DNA of 64,000 bases, taken from Burkholderia catarinensis. GTDB taxonomy: Bacteria; Pseudomonadota; Gammaproteobacteria; Burkholderiales; Burkholderiaceae. The translations under genes and the position numbers were made by a program. Shown piece after piece: positions 6,963-16,267 of the stretch. How positions within the stretch are numbered: the stretch's first letter is position 1; each line of letters begins with the position of its first letter. Location of the stretch: contig NZ_MDEQ02000028.1 of the NCBI RefSeq assembly GCF_001883705.2, positions 1 to 64,000 on the forward strand, in the 5' to 3' direction. The notes below the pieces were generated by a model. That model saw only the letters and a program-made list of their open reading frames with translations. It made no database searches and was not told where the DNA came from.

Positions 6963-8654
6963 ATGGACGATCCGATCCCGTCCCGCCCGGCTGGCGGCCT
7001 TCTCGCGCCGGCGCCCGGCCGCGCGCTGCCGCGCTGGCACTATCCGGCCGCGCTGCTCGCCGGCGCAGCCAATACGCTCAGCTTCGCACCGACGCCGCAC
7101 GGCGGCTGGCTGCAACTCGTCGTATTCGTCTGGTTTTTCGCGCAACTGACGCGCACGTCGAGCTGGCGCGGCGCCGCGCTCACGGGCGGCGCGTTCGGCT
7201 TCGGCAACTTCATCAGCGGCGTCTGGTGGCTCTACATCAGCATGCACGTGTACGGCGAGATGGCCGCGCCGCTCGCGGGCGGCGCACTCGTGCTGTTCTC
7301 GCTGTACCTGTCGCTGTACCCGGCGTTCTCCGCCGGGCTGTGGTCGTTCTGCGCGGGCCACGCGTGGCATCGCCGCGAGCCCGACCCGCGGCCGTTCTCG
7401 CCGACCTGGCACGGCGCGTTCGCATTCGCGAGCGCGTGGGCCCTCGGCGAATGGCTGCGCGGCACCGTGTTCACCGGCTTTCCTTGGCTCGCGAGCGGCT
7501 ACCCGCAGGTCGACGGCCCGTTCGCGGGCTTCGCGCCGGTCGCCGGCGTGTACGGGATCGCGTGGGTGCTCGCGCTGTTCGCCGCGCTGGTCGTGCAGTC
7601 GCTTGCCGCCGCGCGCCCGTCGCCCGCACGTGAAAGCGCGGCCGGCGGCAGTGCGCGCATCCGCGTCGCCGCGCCGGCCGGCATCGCCGTCGCGCTCGTC
7701 GCGGCCGGCCTCGGGCTGTCGCAGGTCACGTGGACCGTGCCCGCGAACACGCCGCTCACCGTGCGGCTGCTGCAGGGCAACGTGAAGCAGGACATCAAGT
7801 TCGAGGAAGCGGGCATCGACGCGGCGATCAAGATGTACACGCAGATGATCATCGAGAAGCCCGCCGACCTGATCGTCACGCCCGAGACCGCGATCGCGGT
7901 GATGATCCAGGAGCTGCCCGAGCCGTTCGCCGTCGCGATCCGCAAGTTCAGCGACACGACGGGCTCGGCCGTGCTGTTCGGCGCGGTCGGCGCATCGGTG
8001 ACCGAGGACGGCCGCTACGTCGACTATACGAACAGCCTGTACGGCGTGACGCCGAACTCGCGCGACATCTATCACTACGACAAGCATCACCTCGTGCCCT
8101 TCGGCGAATTCATCCCGTGGGGCTTCCGGTGGTTCGTCAACCTGATGAAGATGCCGCTCGGCGACTTCGCGCGCGGCGCGCCCGTGCAGAAGCCGTTCCT
8201 GGTCCACAACCAGCCCGTGATGGCCGACATCTGCTACGAGGACTTGTTCGGCGAGGAAATCGCCGCGACGATCCGCGACAACCCGCAGCCGCCGGGCGTG
8301 CTCGTCAACGTGACGAACCTCGCGTGGTTCGGCGACACGATCGCGCTCGACCAGCACCTGCAGATCGCACGGATGCGTTCGCTCGAGACGGGCCGGCCGA
8401 TGCTGCGCTCGACCAACACGGGGATGACGGCCGCGATCGATGCGCGCGGCCGCGTGCTCGGCCAGTTGAAGCCGTTCACGATCGGCTCGCTCGACGTGCG
8501 GATCGAAGGCACGAGCGGCTTCACGCCGTACGTGACGAGCGGCAACAACATCGTGCTCGCGGTGTCGTTCGTGCTGCTCGCGTTCGGCTTCACGTTCGGG
8601 CCCGGGCTGCGCCGGCGCAACGGCCGGAACAACGGCGGCGATAAGCCGGCATGA
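6963..8654 (+). CDS. lnt: Apolipoprotein N-acyltransferase Lnt
   Basis: Lnt performs the last step of lipoprotein maturation, transferring an acyl chain to the N-terminal cysteine at the periplasmic face of the inner membrane. The 563-residue protein has a membrane half (several hydrophobic segments in residues 25-260) followed by a nitrilase-like domain. The catalytic triad is visible: E308 (PETAIAV), K374 (YDKHHLVPFGEF) and C424 (DICYEDLFG). A last hydrophobic helix lies near the C-terminus. ATG 6963 is chosen because the upstream in-frame sequence is Arg/Ala-rich and unlike the family. Confidence 0.95.
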   Translation: MDDPIPSRPAGGLLAPAPGRALPRWHYPAALLAGAANTLSFAPTPHGGWLQLVVFVWFFAQLTRTSSWRGAALTGGAFGFGNFISGVWWLYISMHVYGEMAAPLAGGALVLFSLYLSLYPAFSAGLWSFCAGHAWHRREPDPRPFSPTWHGAFAFASAWALGEWLRGTVFTGFPWLASGYPQVDGPFAGFAPVAGVYGIAWVLALFAALVVQSLAAARPSPARESAAGGSARIRVAAPAGIAVALVAAGLGLSQVTWTVPANTPLTVRLLQGNVKQDIKFEEAGIDAAIKMYTQMIIEKPADLIVTPETAIAVMIQELPEPFAVAIRKFSDTTGSAVLFGAVGASVTEDGRYVDYTNSLYGVTPNSRDIYHYDKHHLVPFGEFIPWGFRWFVNLMKMPLGDFARGAPVQKPFLVHNQPVMADICYEDLFGEEIAATIRDNPQPPGVLVNVTNLAWFGDTIALDQHLQIARMRSLETGRPMLRSTNTGMTAAIDARGRVLGQLKPFTIGSLDVRIEGTSGFTPYVTSGNNIVLAVSFVLLAFGFTFGPGLRRRNGRNNGGDKPA

Positions 8655-8756
8655 CGCAACCGGCGGCCGCTGCGCACTGCGTGGAGGCCGCCGCCGCACG
8701 CGGCGGTGCGTGAGCGCGAACCGGCCGGCCGCTCAGGCCTGCCGGGCCGATCGAGC

Positions 8757-10379
8757 CTACCGTGCGGCCAGGCTCCGCAGGTCGCGGCTCACGTCCTCCA
8801 TCACCGGTTCCCACGCGCCGAACGTTCGTTGCCGGTACAGCGTGGCGGTCGGATACCACGGGCTGTCGGTGCGTTCGAGCAGCCACGGCCAGTGCGGATT
8901 CACGTCGAGCAGCACCCACGTGCGCGCACCCAGCGCGCCCGACAGGTGCGCGACCGACGTGCACACCGTGATCACCAGATCCAGCGCGCCGATGAACGCG
9001 GCCGTATCGTCGAAACTCTTCAGTTCGGCCGTGAAGTCTTCGATCGCAAAACCGGCCGCGCGCGCCGCGGCGACATCCGCGTCCGCGCCCGGCTGCAGCG
9101 AATGAAACGCGACGCCGTCGATCCCGCGAAACGCATCGGCATAGCGCTCGAGCCCGACGCGCCGGAACGGATTGCGCTGGTGTCCCGCGCTGCCCGTCCA
9201 CACGAGCCCGACCTTCAGCCGGCCGTCGCCGGCGAGCCGCGCGCGCCACGCGTCGCGCGCGTGCGAATCGGCCCGCAGGTACGGCACCGACGACGCGAGC
9301 GTCGACGTCTCCATCCCGAGCATCAGCGGCAGGCCGATCAACGGCACTTCGTAGTCGAAGGCGGGCAACACGTCGATGCCGCCGCCCGCGCTGAACGCGT
9401 CCGCGTGTGCGCCGAGGCTGCGTTCCATCAGCGCGCCCACCTGCGGAAACGTGTTCCACGCGAGCCGGCCGCCCTCCCGGTGCACGCGCTCGGCGAGCGG
9501 TGCGACGAAGCGGGCGAACTGCAGCACGTCGCCGAGCCCCTGCTCGCCCCACACGAGCAGCGTCTTGCCCGCGAGCGGCTCGCCCTGCCAGCGCAGGCCC
9601 GGCAACGCCGGCCGGCGGCCGCGCAGTTCGCCGGCGCCGTCCCAGCGCGCCTCGTGGCCGCGCCAGCCGGCCGCGAAGTTGCCGCGCACGAGCCGGATGA
9701 TCGCGAGGTTGAAACGGAACGACGCGTCGTCGGGCGCCAGATCGCACGCGCGCGCCGCGTAACGCTCCGCGTCGTCCCAGCGCTGCGCCTCCTTCATCGC
9801 CATCGCGATGTTGTTCATCGCGAGCGCATTGTCGGGCGCGATCTCCGCGAGCCGCGCCGCGCACGCGAGCGCACCGTCGAGGTCCTGCGTCGCAAGCCGC
9901 GCGACGACCAGGTTGATCCACGCCTGCACGTCGAGCGGATCGGCCGCCACGGCCCCTTCGAGCAGCGCGATTTCCTCGCGGCGGTCGCCGCCCGACAGCC
10001 GCAGCGCGATCGCGAGGTTGTTGCGCAGCGACGGCCAGCCCGGATCGAGCGCATGGGCGGCGCGGTACGGCGCGATCGCGTCGGCGTGACGGCCGAGCAT
10101 CTGCAGCGCATAGCCGTGATTGAAGCGGGCACCGGCATCGGGATACACGCGCGCCGCGCATTCGGCCAGCGCGAGCGCGTCGGCCGTGCGCTGCCGCGCG
10201 ACGAGCGCCGCGGTGAGCTGCGCGAGCGCGGCCATGTCGACGGCATGCAGATGGCCGGCGGCGCTCAGCCAGAGCGCGTGCGCATCGCGCTCGCCGCGCG
10301 AGCGCGCGTCGGCGGCCTGCCCGAGCAGCGCAAGCAGCGGCGGCATCAGCGGAATGAGGAAGTCGTGCGTATCGTCCAT
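8757..10379 (-). CDS. TPR-repeat protein with glycosyltransferase-like C-terminal domain
   Basis: The 540-residue protein has two parts. Residues 1-245 are helical tetratricopeptide-type repeats (for example the repeated AxxLxPDxAxxxxNLA pattern near 110-225). The C-terminal half begins with KTLLVWGEQGLGDVLQFARF and resembles heptosyltransferase (GT9)-like folds found in many TPR proteins that glycosylate or assemble surface structures. A conserved LDLVITVCTSVAHLSGALG segment, typical of the nucleotide-sugar site, lies near 450. ATG 10379 is the first start without an Arg-rich lead. It is convergent with lnt and has no LPS gene beside it, so the substrate is unknown. Confidence 0.75.
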   Translation of the reverse strand: MDDTHDFLIPLMPPLLALLGQAADARSRGERDAHALWLSAAGHLHAVDMAALAQLTAALVARQRTADALALAECAARVYPDAGARFNHGYALQMLGRHADAIAPYRAAHALDPGWPSLRNNLAIALRLSGGDRREEIALLEGAVAADPLDVQAWINLVVARLATQDLDGALACAARLAEIAPDNALAMNNIAMAMKEAQRWDDAERYAARACDLAPDDASFRFNLAIIRLVRGNFAAGWRGHEARWDGAGELRGRRPALPGLRWQGEPLAGKTLLVWGEQGLGDVLQFARFVAPLAERVHREGGRLAWNTFPQVGALMERSLGAHADAFSAGGGIDVLPAFDYEVPLIGLPLMLGMETSTLASSVPYLRADSHARDAWRARLAGDGRLKVGLVWTGSAGHQRNPFRRVGLERYADAFRGIDGVAFHSLQPGADADVAAARAAGFAIEDFTAELKSFDDTAAFIGALDLVITVCTSVAHLSGALGARTWVLLDVNPHWPWLLERTDSPWYPTATLYRQRTFGAWEPVMEDVSRDLRSLAAR

Positions 10380-10712
10380 GCGGTCCGGGCTCGGCAATCG
10401 GTGGCGCGGCAGGCGTCGCGCGCACCGCAATACGCGCATCTTAACGCCCGCGGAACGCGGTGCGGCAAGCGCATCGCGACGCCGCACGCGTGAGCCCACC
10501 GCACGCATCGGCCACCCGCGCACAGGCAGCGTGCGAGCCACGGGAACGCCGCCGACGGCCCCTTCATCCGTGTTCCGGCCGCATCCGGTCGCCGATCCGG
10601 TAAAATTACGCGTTTCAGCACACTAACAAGCCGCGCCGCCGCGCGAGCCGACCCTCCGGCCCCTGCCCGGAGCGCCGCCCGCAACGGAGCGCCAGCGCCA
10701 CGAAGGCTCTTC
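10380..10712. other. Divergent intergenic region, TPR gene / glyQ (333 bp)
   Basis: No gene is supported here. The region should hold the promoters of the minus-strand TPR gene and of glyQ. A TAAAAT at 10601-10606 is a possible -10 for glyQ, giving a leader of about 100 nt, but no clear -35 is seen. The leader is GC-rich with no recognisable riboswitch or T-box. Confidence 0.5.
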
Positions 10713-11717
10713 ATGCTTACGTTTCAGCAAATCATCCTGACGCTGCAGTCCTACTGGGACAAGCAGGGTTGCGCTCTGCTCCAGCCCATCGACATGGAAG
10801 TCGGCGCGGGCACGTCGCACGTCCACACGTTCCTGCGCGCGGTCGGCCCCGAGCCGTGGCGCGCCGCCTACGTGCAGCCGTCGCGCCGCCCGAAGGACGG
10901 CCGCTACGGCCAGAACCCGAACCGCCTGCAGCACTATTACCAGTACCAGGTCGTGCTCAAGCCGGCACCGGAGAACATCCTCGACCTGTACCTCGGCTCG
11001 CTCGAGGCGCTCGGCTTCGACCTCCAGCAGAACGACGTGCGCTTCGTCGAGGACGACTGGGAAAACCCGACGCTCGGCGCGTGGGGCCTCGGCTGGGAAG
11101 TGTGGCTGAACGGGATGGAAGTCACGCAGTTCACGTATTTCCAGGAGGTCGGCGGCCTCGAATGCAAGCCGGTGCTCGGCGAGATCACGTACGGCCTCGA
11201 GCGCCTCGCGATGTACCTGCAGAAGGTCGAGAACGTGTACGACCTCGTGTGGACGGAGTGGGAAGAGCAGGGCCCGAACGGCCCCGAGCTCCGCCGCCTG
11301 TCGTACGGCGATGTCTACCACCAGAACGAGGTCGAGCAGTCGACCTACAACTTCGAGCATGCGAACGTCGACCTGCTGTTCACGTTCTTCAACAGCTACG
11401 AAGCGGAAGCGAAGAAGATGATCGACGCGCAGCTCGCGCTGCCCGCATACGAACTCGTGCTGAAGGCCGGCCACACGTTCAACCTGCTCGACGCGCGCGG
11501 CGCGATCTCGGTCACCGAACGCGCGGCGTACATCGGCCGCATCCGCGCGCTGTCGCGTCTCGTCGCGCAGGCTTACTACGACTCGCGCGAGAAGCTCGGC
11601 TTCCCGATGCTCGGCAACCCGCCGGGCGTGCCGGGCCTCACCACCGATGCCCAGGACGCCGCACAGCCGGCATGGGCGCCGCCGCTCAAGGTCGAACGCA
11701 AGATCGATCAGGACTGA
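10713..11717 (+). CDS. glyQ: Glycyl-tRNA synthetase alpha subunit
   Basis: GlyQ is the catalytic alpha subunit of the bacterial alpha2-beta2 glycyl-tRNA synthetase, which charges tRNA-Gly. The 334-residue sequence starts MLTFQQIILTLQSYWDKQGC and contains the signature segments EVGAGTSHVHTFLRA and QNPNRLQHYYQYQVVLKP of the class II core. It is about 30 residues longer than E. coli GlyQ because of a C-terminal tail. The beta-subunit gene follows after 22 nt, so the two are co-expressed. It heads a five-gene plus-strand run reaching 16155. Confidence 0.98.
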   Translation: MLTFQQIILTLQSYWDKQGCALLQPIDMEVGAGTSHVHTFLRAVGPEPWRAAYVQPSRRPKDGRYGQNPNRLQHYYQYQVVLKPAPENILDLYLGSLEALGFDLQQNDVRFVEDDWENPTLGAWGLGWEVWLNGMEVTQFTYFQEVGGLECKPVLGEITYGLERLAMYLQKVENVYDLVWTEWEEQGPNGPELRRLSYGDVYHQNEVEQSTYNFEHANVDLLFTFFNSYEAEAKKMIDAQLALPAYELVLKAGHTFNLLDARGAISVTERAAYIGRIRALSRLVAQAYYDSREKLGFPMLGNPPGVPGLTTDAQDAAQPAWAPPLKVERKIDQD

Positions 11718-11739
11718 CGAGACGAGATTTATTCCAATC

Positions 11740-13839
11740 ATGACGCACAATCATCCCGCCCCCCTGCTCGTCGAACTGCTGACCGAAGAGCTGCCGCCGA
11801 AGGCCCTCGCGCGCCTCGGCGACGCATTCGCCGAAGGTCTCGCGCAACGCCTCGCGGCGCGCGACCTCATCGACGGCGAACTCGTGTTCGAACGCTACGC
11901 CACGCCGCGCCGCCTCGCCGTCGTCGTGCAGAACGTGCGCGCCGTCGCGCCTGAAAAGCAGGTCCGCGAAAAGGTCCTGCCCGTGTCGGTCGCGCTCGAC
12001 GCCGAAGGCAAGCCGACGGCCCCGCTCGCGAAGAAGCTCGCGGCGCTCGGCCACCCGAACCTGTCGATCGCCGATCTCGAGCGCGCGCAGGACGGCAAGG
12101 CCGAAGCGTTCTTCGTCAACTACTCGGCAGCCGGCTCGACGCTCGCCGACGGGCTGCAGGCCGCGCTCGACGAAACGCTCGCGAAGCTGCCGATCCCGAA
12201 GTTCATGACCTACCAGCGCCCGGACGGCTCCGACGTGAAGTTCGTGCGCCCGGTGCATCGCCTGACGGTGCTGCACGACGATCGCATCGTGCCCGTCACC
12301 GCGTTCGGCATCGACGCCGGCGACACCACGCTCGGCCACCGCTTCCTGTCCGACGGCCTCGTCGCGATCCAGCATGCGCGCGCCTACGCCGACACGCTGC
12401 GCGACAAGGGCCGCGTGATCGCGCACTTCGCCGATCGCCGCGAAACGATCCGCACGCAGCTGAACGAACACGCGAACGGCGACACGGTCGTGATGCCCGA
12501 AGCGCTGCTCGACGAAGTGACGTCGCTGGTCGAATGGCCGGTCGTCTACCCGTGCCGCTTCGAGGACGAATTCCTGCAGGTTCCGCAGGAATGCCTGATC
12601 CTCACGATGCAGACGAACCAGAAGTATTTCGCGCTGACCGACATCGACGGCAAGCTGCGCTCGCGCTTCCTGATCGTGTCGAACATCGAGACGAAGACGC
12701 CGGGCGAGATCATCGAAGGCAACGAGCGCGTCGTGCGCCCGCGCCTCGCCGATGCAAAGTTCTTCTTCGAGCAGGACAAGAAGAAGCCGCTCGCCGAGCG
12801 CGTGCCGCAGCTCGCGAACGTCGTGTATCACAACAAGCTCGGTTCGGCGCTCGCGCGCGTCGAGCGCCTCGAGGCGCTGGCCGGCGAGATCGCGTCCGCG
12901 ATCGGCGCCGACGCCGCGCATGCGAAGCGCGCCGCGCGCCTCGCGAAGGCCGACCTGCTGACCGACATGGTCGGCGAGTTCCCGGAGCTGCAGGGCACGA
13001 TGGGCACGTACTACGCGCGCCACGACGGCGAAGCCGACGACGTCGCGCTCGCATGCGCCGAGCACTACCAGCCGCGCTTCTCCGGCGACGCGCTGCCGAC
13101 CACGCCCGTGTCGACCTCGGTCGCGCTCGCCGACAAGCTCGAGACGATCGTCGGCATCTGGGGCATCGGCCTCGCGCCGACCGGCGAGAAGGATCCGTTC
13201 GCGCTGCGCCGCCACGCGCTCGGCGTGCTGCGCCTGCTGCTCGAGAAACAGTTGCCGCTCGATCTCGTGTCGCTGCTGCGCACGGCCCATGCACGCTTCG
13301 AAGGCGTGCCGGGCGTGGCCGAATCGACCGATGCGATCCTCGCGTTCTTCATGGACCGCCTGCGCGGCCTGCTGCGCGAGCGCGGCTATTCGGCCGGTGA
13401 AATCGACGCGGTGCTGAGCCTGAACCCGACGCGCGTCGACGATCTCGTCGCGCGCCTCGACGCGGTGCGCGAATTCACGCACCTCGCGGAAGCCGAAGCG
13501 CTCGCGGCCGCGAACAAGCGGATCTCGAACATCCTGAAGAAGTCGGAAGGCGGCGCGAACGGCGCGGTGCAGCCGACGCTGCTCGTCGAGGCCGCCGAGA
13601 AGGCGCTGCACGAACAGCTCGCGGCCGTGACGCCGCACGTGCAGTCGCAGCTCGAGGCGCGTGCGTACACGGGCGCGCTGTCTGCGCTCGCCGCGCTGCG
13701 TGCGCCGGTCGACACGTTCTTCAACGACGTGATGGTCAACGCGGACGATCCCGCGCTGCGAGCGAACCGTCTCGCGCTGCTGTCCGCGCTGCACCAGCAG
13801 ATGAACTGCGTCGCCGACATCTCGAAGCTCGCCGCATAA
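11740..13839 (+). CDS. glyS: Glycyl-tRNA synthetase beta subunit
   Basis: The beta subunit (699 residues) binds tRNA-Gly and is required with GlyQ for aminoacylation. The family N-terminus LLVELLTEELPPKALARLG is present at residues 7-25. The HD-like central domain and the C-terminal DALR anticodon-binding region (about 580-690) follow. Its length equals the usual 690-700 residues. ATG 11740 follows the glyQ stop by 22 nt; upstream in-frame codons overlap glyQ and are rejected. The next gene, gmhB, begins 10 nt after its stop. Confidence 0.98.
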   Translation: MTHNHPAPLLVELLTEELPPKALARLGDAFAEGLAQRLAARDLIDGELVFERYATPRRLAVVVQNVRAVAPEKQVREKVLPVSVALDAEGKPTAPLAKKLAALGHPNLSIADLERAQDGKAEAFFVNYSAAGSTLADGLQAALDETLAKLPIPKFMTYQRPDGSDVKFVRPVHRLTVLHDDRIVPVTAFGIDAGDTTLGHRFLSDGLVAIQHARAYADTLRDKGRVIAHFADRRETIRTQLNEHANGDTVVMPEALLDEVTSLVEWPVVYPCRFEDEFLQVPQECLILTMQTNQKYFALTDIDGKLRSRFLIVSNIETKTPGEIIEGNERVVRPRLADAKFFFEQDKKKPLAERVPQLANVVYHNKLGSALARVERLEALAGEIASAIGADAAHAKRAARLAKADLLTDMVGEFPELQGTMGTYYARHDGEADDVALACAEHYQPRFSGDALPTTPVSTSVALADKLETIVGIWGIGLAPTGEKDPFALRRHALGVLRLLLEKQLPLDLVSLLRTAHARFEGVPGVAESTDAILAFFMDRLRGLLRERGYSAGEIDAVLSLNPTRVDDLVARLDAVREFTHLAEAEALAAANKRISNILKKSEGGANGAVQPTLLVEAAEKALHEQLAAVTPHVQSQLEARAYTGALSALAALRAPVDTFFNDVMVNADDPALRANRLALLSALHQQMNCVADISKLAA

Positions 13840-13849
13840 GGGCCGCACG

Positions 13850-14413
13850 ATGCCGATCAGCCCCAACCGAAAGCTCGTCGTCCTCGACCGGGACGGCGTG
13901 ATCAACGTCGATTCGGATGCGTTCATCAAGACGACCGACGAATGGATCGCGCTACCCGGTAGCCTCGAGGCCATCGCCCGGCTCAACCACGCAGGCTATC
14001 GCGTGGTCGTCGCGACCAACCAGTCCGGCATCGGTCGCGGGCTGTTCGACATGGCCACGCTCAACGAGATGCACCTGAAGATGCATCGCGCGGCGGCCGC
14101 GGTCGGCGCGCGCATCGATGCGGTGTTCTTCTGCCCGCATACGGCCGAGGATCACTGCGACTGCCGCAAGCCGAAACCCGGCATGATGCAGATGATCGCC
14201 GAACGCTTCGAGATCGATCCCGATCACACGCCGGCCGTCGGCGATTCGCTGCGCGACCTGCAGGCCGGCGTCGCGGTCGGCTTCCAGCCGCACCTCGTGC
14301 TGACCGGCAAGGGCAAGAAGACGCTCGCCGCGGGCAATTTACCGCCCGGCACGAAGGTCCACGACGACCTGCGCGCGTTCGCGCTCGATTTCCTTTCACA
14401 CGAATACGAGTGA
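13850..14413 (+). CDS. gmhB: D-glycero-beta-D-manno-heptose-1,7-bisphosphate 7-phosphatase
   Basis: GmhB dephosphorylates heptose 1,7-bisphosphate during synthesis of ADP-heptose for the LPS inner core. The 187-residue protein is a HAD phosphatase of the DXDX type: LDRDGVIN (residues 11-18) holds the nucleophile and acid aspartates. The zinc-binding cysteines of the family are seen in CPHTAEDHCDCRKPKPG, and GDSLRDLQAG is the last HAD motif. It sits between glyS and an LPA acyltransferase, a common betaproteobacterial arrangement. A histidinol-phosphatase role is the alternative for this fold but less likely. Confidence 0.92.
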   Translation: MPISPNRKLVVLDRDGVINVDSDAFIKTTDEWIALPGSLEAIARLNHAGYRVVVATNQSGIGRGLFDMATLNEMHLKMHRAAAAVGARIDAVFFCPHTAEDHCDCRKPKPGMMQMIAERFEIDPDHTPAVGDSLRDLQAGVAVGFQPHLVLTGKGKKTLAAGNLPPGTKVHDDLRAFALDFLSHEYE

Positions 14414-14456
14414 TGCGGCCGCCGTGCGCATCCTCCCTAACGCCAGACCGACGCCG

Positions 14457-15221
14457 ATGCGCTTCATCCGCTCCCTGCTGCTGCTGATCTACTTCATCCT
14501 GTACACGGTGCCGTACGCCACCGCGTGCTTCATCGCGTTCCCGTTCATGCGCCCCGACGCGCGCTACTGGATGGCGGCCGGCTGGTGCAAATCGACGCTG
14601 TGGGTCGTGCGCTGGCTGAACGGCATCCACTACCGCATCGAAGGGATGGACAACCTGCCCGACGGCCCGGCCGTGCTGCTGTCGAAGCACCAGTCCGCGT
14701 GGGAGACGCTCGCGTTTCCGGCGCTGATGCCGAAGCCGCTCTGCTACGTGTTCAAGCGCGAGCTGCTGTACGTGCCGTTCTTCGGCTGGGCGCTCGGGCT
14801 GCTGCACATGGTCAACATCAACCGCAAGGAAGGCAAGAACGCGTTCCACTCGGTGATCCGCCAGGGCAAGAAGCGCCTGTCGGAAGGCGCATGGATGATC
14901 ATGTTCCCCGAAGGCACGCGCACGCCGGTCGGCAAGCAGGGCAAGTACAAGACGGGCGGCGCGCGCTTCGCGATCGAAACCGGCGCGCCGGTCGTGCCGA
15001 TCGCGCACAATGCAGGGCGGGTGTGGCCGCGCAACTCGTTCACGAAATTCCCGGGCGTCGTCACCGTGTCGATCGGCAAGCCGATCCCCAGCGAGGGGCT
15101 GACGCCCGATGCATTGAACTCGCAGGTCGAGGCATGGATCGAAGCGGAAATGCGCCGCATCGATCCGGATTCGTATCGCCAGGCGGGCAATGCCGGCACG
15201 CGCGATGCCGCGCGTGCCTGA
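14457..15221 (+). CDS. plsC: 1-acyl-sn-glycerol-3-phosphate acyltransferase (PlsC-type)
   Basis: The enzyme adds the second acyl chain in phosphatidic acid synthesis at the inner membrane. The 254-residue protein begins with a membrane helix (residues 5-30). The acyltransferase motif I reads KHQSAWE, giving H78 and E83, so the usual H-x4-D charge relay has Glu in place of Asp. Motif III is FPEGTR (150-155). ATG 14457 gives the membrane anchor directly; an in-frame GTG at 14424 would add 11 polar residues and cannot be excluded. It follows gmhB closely. Confidence 0.92.
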   Translation: MRFIRSLLLLIYFILYTVPYATACFIAFPFMRPDARYWMAAGWCKSTLWVVRWLNGIHYRIEGMDNLPDGPAVLLSKHQSAWETLAFPALMPKPLCYVFKRELLYVPFFGWALGLLHMVNINRKEGKNAFHSVIRQGKKRLSEGAWMIMFPEGTRTPVGKQGKYKTGGARFAIETGAPVVPIAHNAGRVWPRNSFTKFPGVVTVSIGKPIPSEGLTPDALNSQVEAWIEAEMRRIDPDSYRQAGNAGTRDAARA

Positions 15222-15267
15222 CGCCTCCGGATTGCAGCCGTTGCGTACGACAAAAAGAAGCGAACTG

Positions 15268-16155
15268 ATGAAACAGCGTCCGCGGCCACGGCCAGCCGTC
15301 GTGGCCCTCGATCATCGCCAGATGGACCTGCCGCTCTTCGACGGGCCGGCCGCCGCACCGTCGGCGCCCGCCACGCCGCCGGCGCCGCCCGCTGCAGCGC
15401 CCGCCGCGCCCCTCGATCCGGGCCCGGCGCCCGACCGCTCGCGCGTACGCACGTTCGCGCTCGACAGCCGCGTCCTCGAATACCGCCTGAAGCGCTCGGC
15501 GCGCCGCACGATCGGCTTCACGATCGACGGCAGCGGGCTGTCGATCACCGCGCCGCGTTGGGTCACGCTCGCCGACATCGAAGCCGCGATCTCCGAGAAA
15601 CAACGCTGGATCTTCGCGAAGCTCGCGGAGTGGAAGACGCGCACCGAGCAGCGCGCGCTGCCGCAGATCGACTGGCGCGACGGCGCGCAGCTCCCGTATC
15701 TCGGCAAGACGGTGACGATCGCGCTCGGTGCGGGCGCCGTCGCGTTCGACGCCGATGCGCTGCGGCTCTCGCTGCCGCTACCCGCGCAGGCCGACATGCA
15801 GCAGATCAAGGATCGCGTGCAGGGCTGGCTGCAGGGCGAGGCAAAGCGGATCTTCGGCGAACGCCTCGTGGTCTACGCGGAAAAGCTCGGCGTCACGTAT
15901 TCGATGGTCGCGCTGTCGTCGGCCGCGACGCGCTGGGGCAGTTGCTCGAGCGACGGCAAGATCCGCCTGAACTGGCGGCTGATCCATTTCCCGATGTCGA
16001 TCATCGACTACGTGGTCGCGCACGAGCTGTCGCACCTGCGCGAAATGAACCACAGCCCGGCCTTCTGGCAGACCGTCGAATCGATCTTCCCCGAGTTCCG
16101 CGAGGCACGGCACACGCTCAAGCATCACCCGCCCGAGCTGCTGCCGTCGCTGTAA
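15268..16155 (+). CDS. YgjP/DUF45-type M48-like metallopeptidase
   Basis: The 295-residue protein carries the zinc motif HELSHLREMNH at residues 252-262 (H252, E253, H256, third ligand H262) in the C-terminal domain of the YgjP (DUF45) family. The N-terminal 60 residues are a Pro/Ala-rich low-complexity lead. The conserved RWGSCSSDGKIRLNWRL segment (about 228-244) is diagnostic. It lies 46 nt after plsC and ends the operon at a strong terminator. The substrates of this family are poorly known. ATG 15268 is chosen over upstream ones because they overlap plsC. Confidence 0.88.
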   Translation: MKQRPRPRPAVVALDHRQMDLPLFDGPAAAPSAPATPPAPPAAAPAAPLDPGPAPDRSRVRTFALDSRVLEYRLKRSARRTIGFTIDGSGLSITAPRWVTLADIEAAISEKQRWIFAKLAEWKTRTEQRALPQIDWRDGAQLPYLGKTVTIALGAGAVAFDADALRLSLPLPAQADMQQIKDRVQGWLQGEAKRIFGERLVVYAEKLGVTYSMVALSSAATRWGSCSSDGKIRLNWRLIHFPMSIIDYVVAHELSHLREMNHSPAFWQTVESIFPEFREARHTLKHHPPELLPSL

Positions 16156-16182
16156 GCACACGGCGGCACGCGCGCAAACGCG

Positions 16183-16216
16183 CACGGGCGGTGCGGGTTC
16201 CCCCGCACCGCCCGTG
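16183..16216. terminator. Bidirectional hairpin terminator
   Basis: A perfect 15-bp stem (16183-16197 with 16202-16216) has a 4-nt loop and a short T run (16217-16219) on the plus side. It separates the plus-strand peptidase gene from the minus-strand gloA and probably serves both. There is no long U-tract. Confidence 0.65.
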
Positions 16217-16267
16217 TTTCGTATCGCCGCGGCACACATCGCGCGCCGCGGCCCGTTCATCCGGCGC

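Noticed and set aside
10120..10626. Plus-strand frame crossing the TPR gene start into the glyQ upstream region
   Set aside because: Mostly antisense to the TPR gene, low-complexity Ala/Ser/Arg composition, no ribosome site or known domain.
10607..10712. Possible glycine riboswitch or T-box in the glyQ leader
   Set aside because: No recognisable aptamer core or antiterminator was seen; T-box control of glyQS is a Gram-positive feature.
1387..10718. Shared 14-mer GGCTCTTCATGCTT upstream of miaB (1387) and at the glyQ start (10705)
   Set aside because: In one case it overlaps the start codon and in the other it is a leader about 90 nt from the gene. No common structure, so chance is likely.
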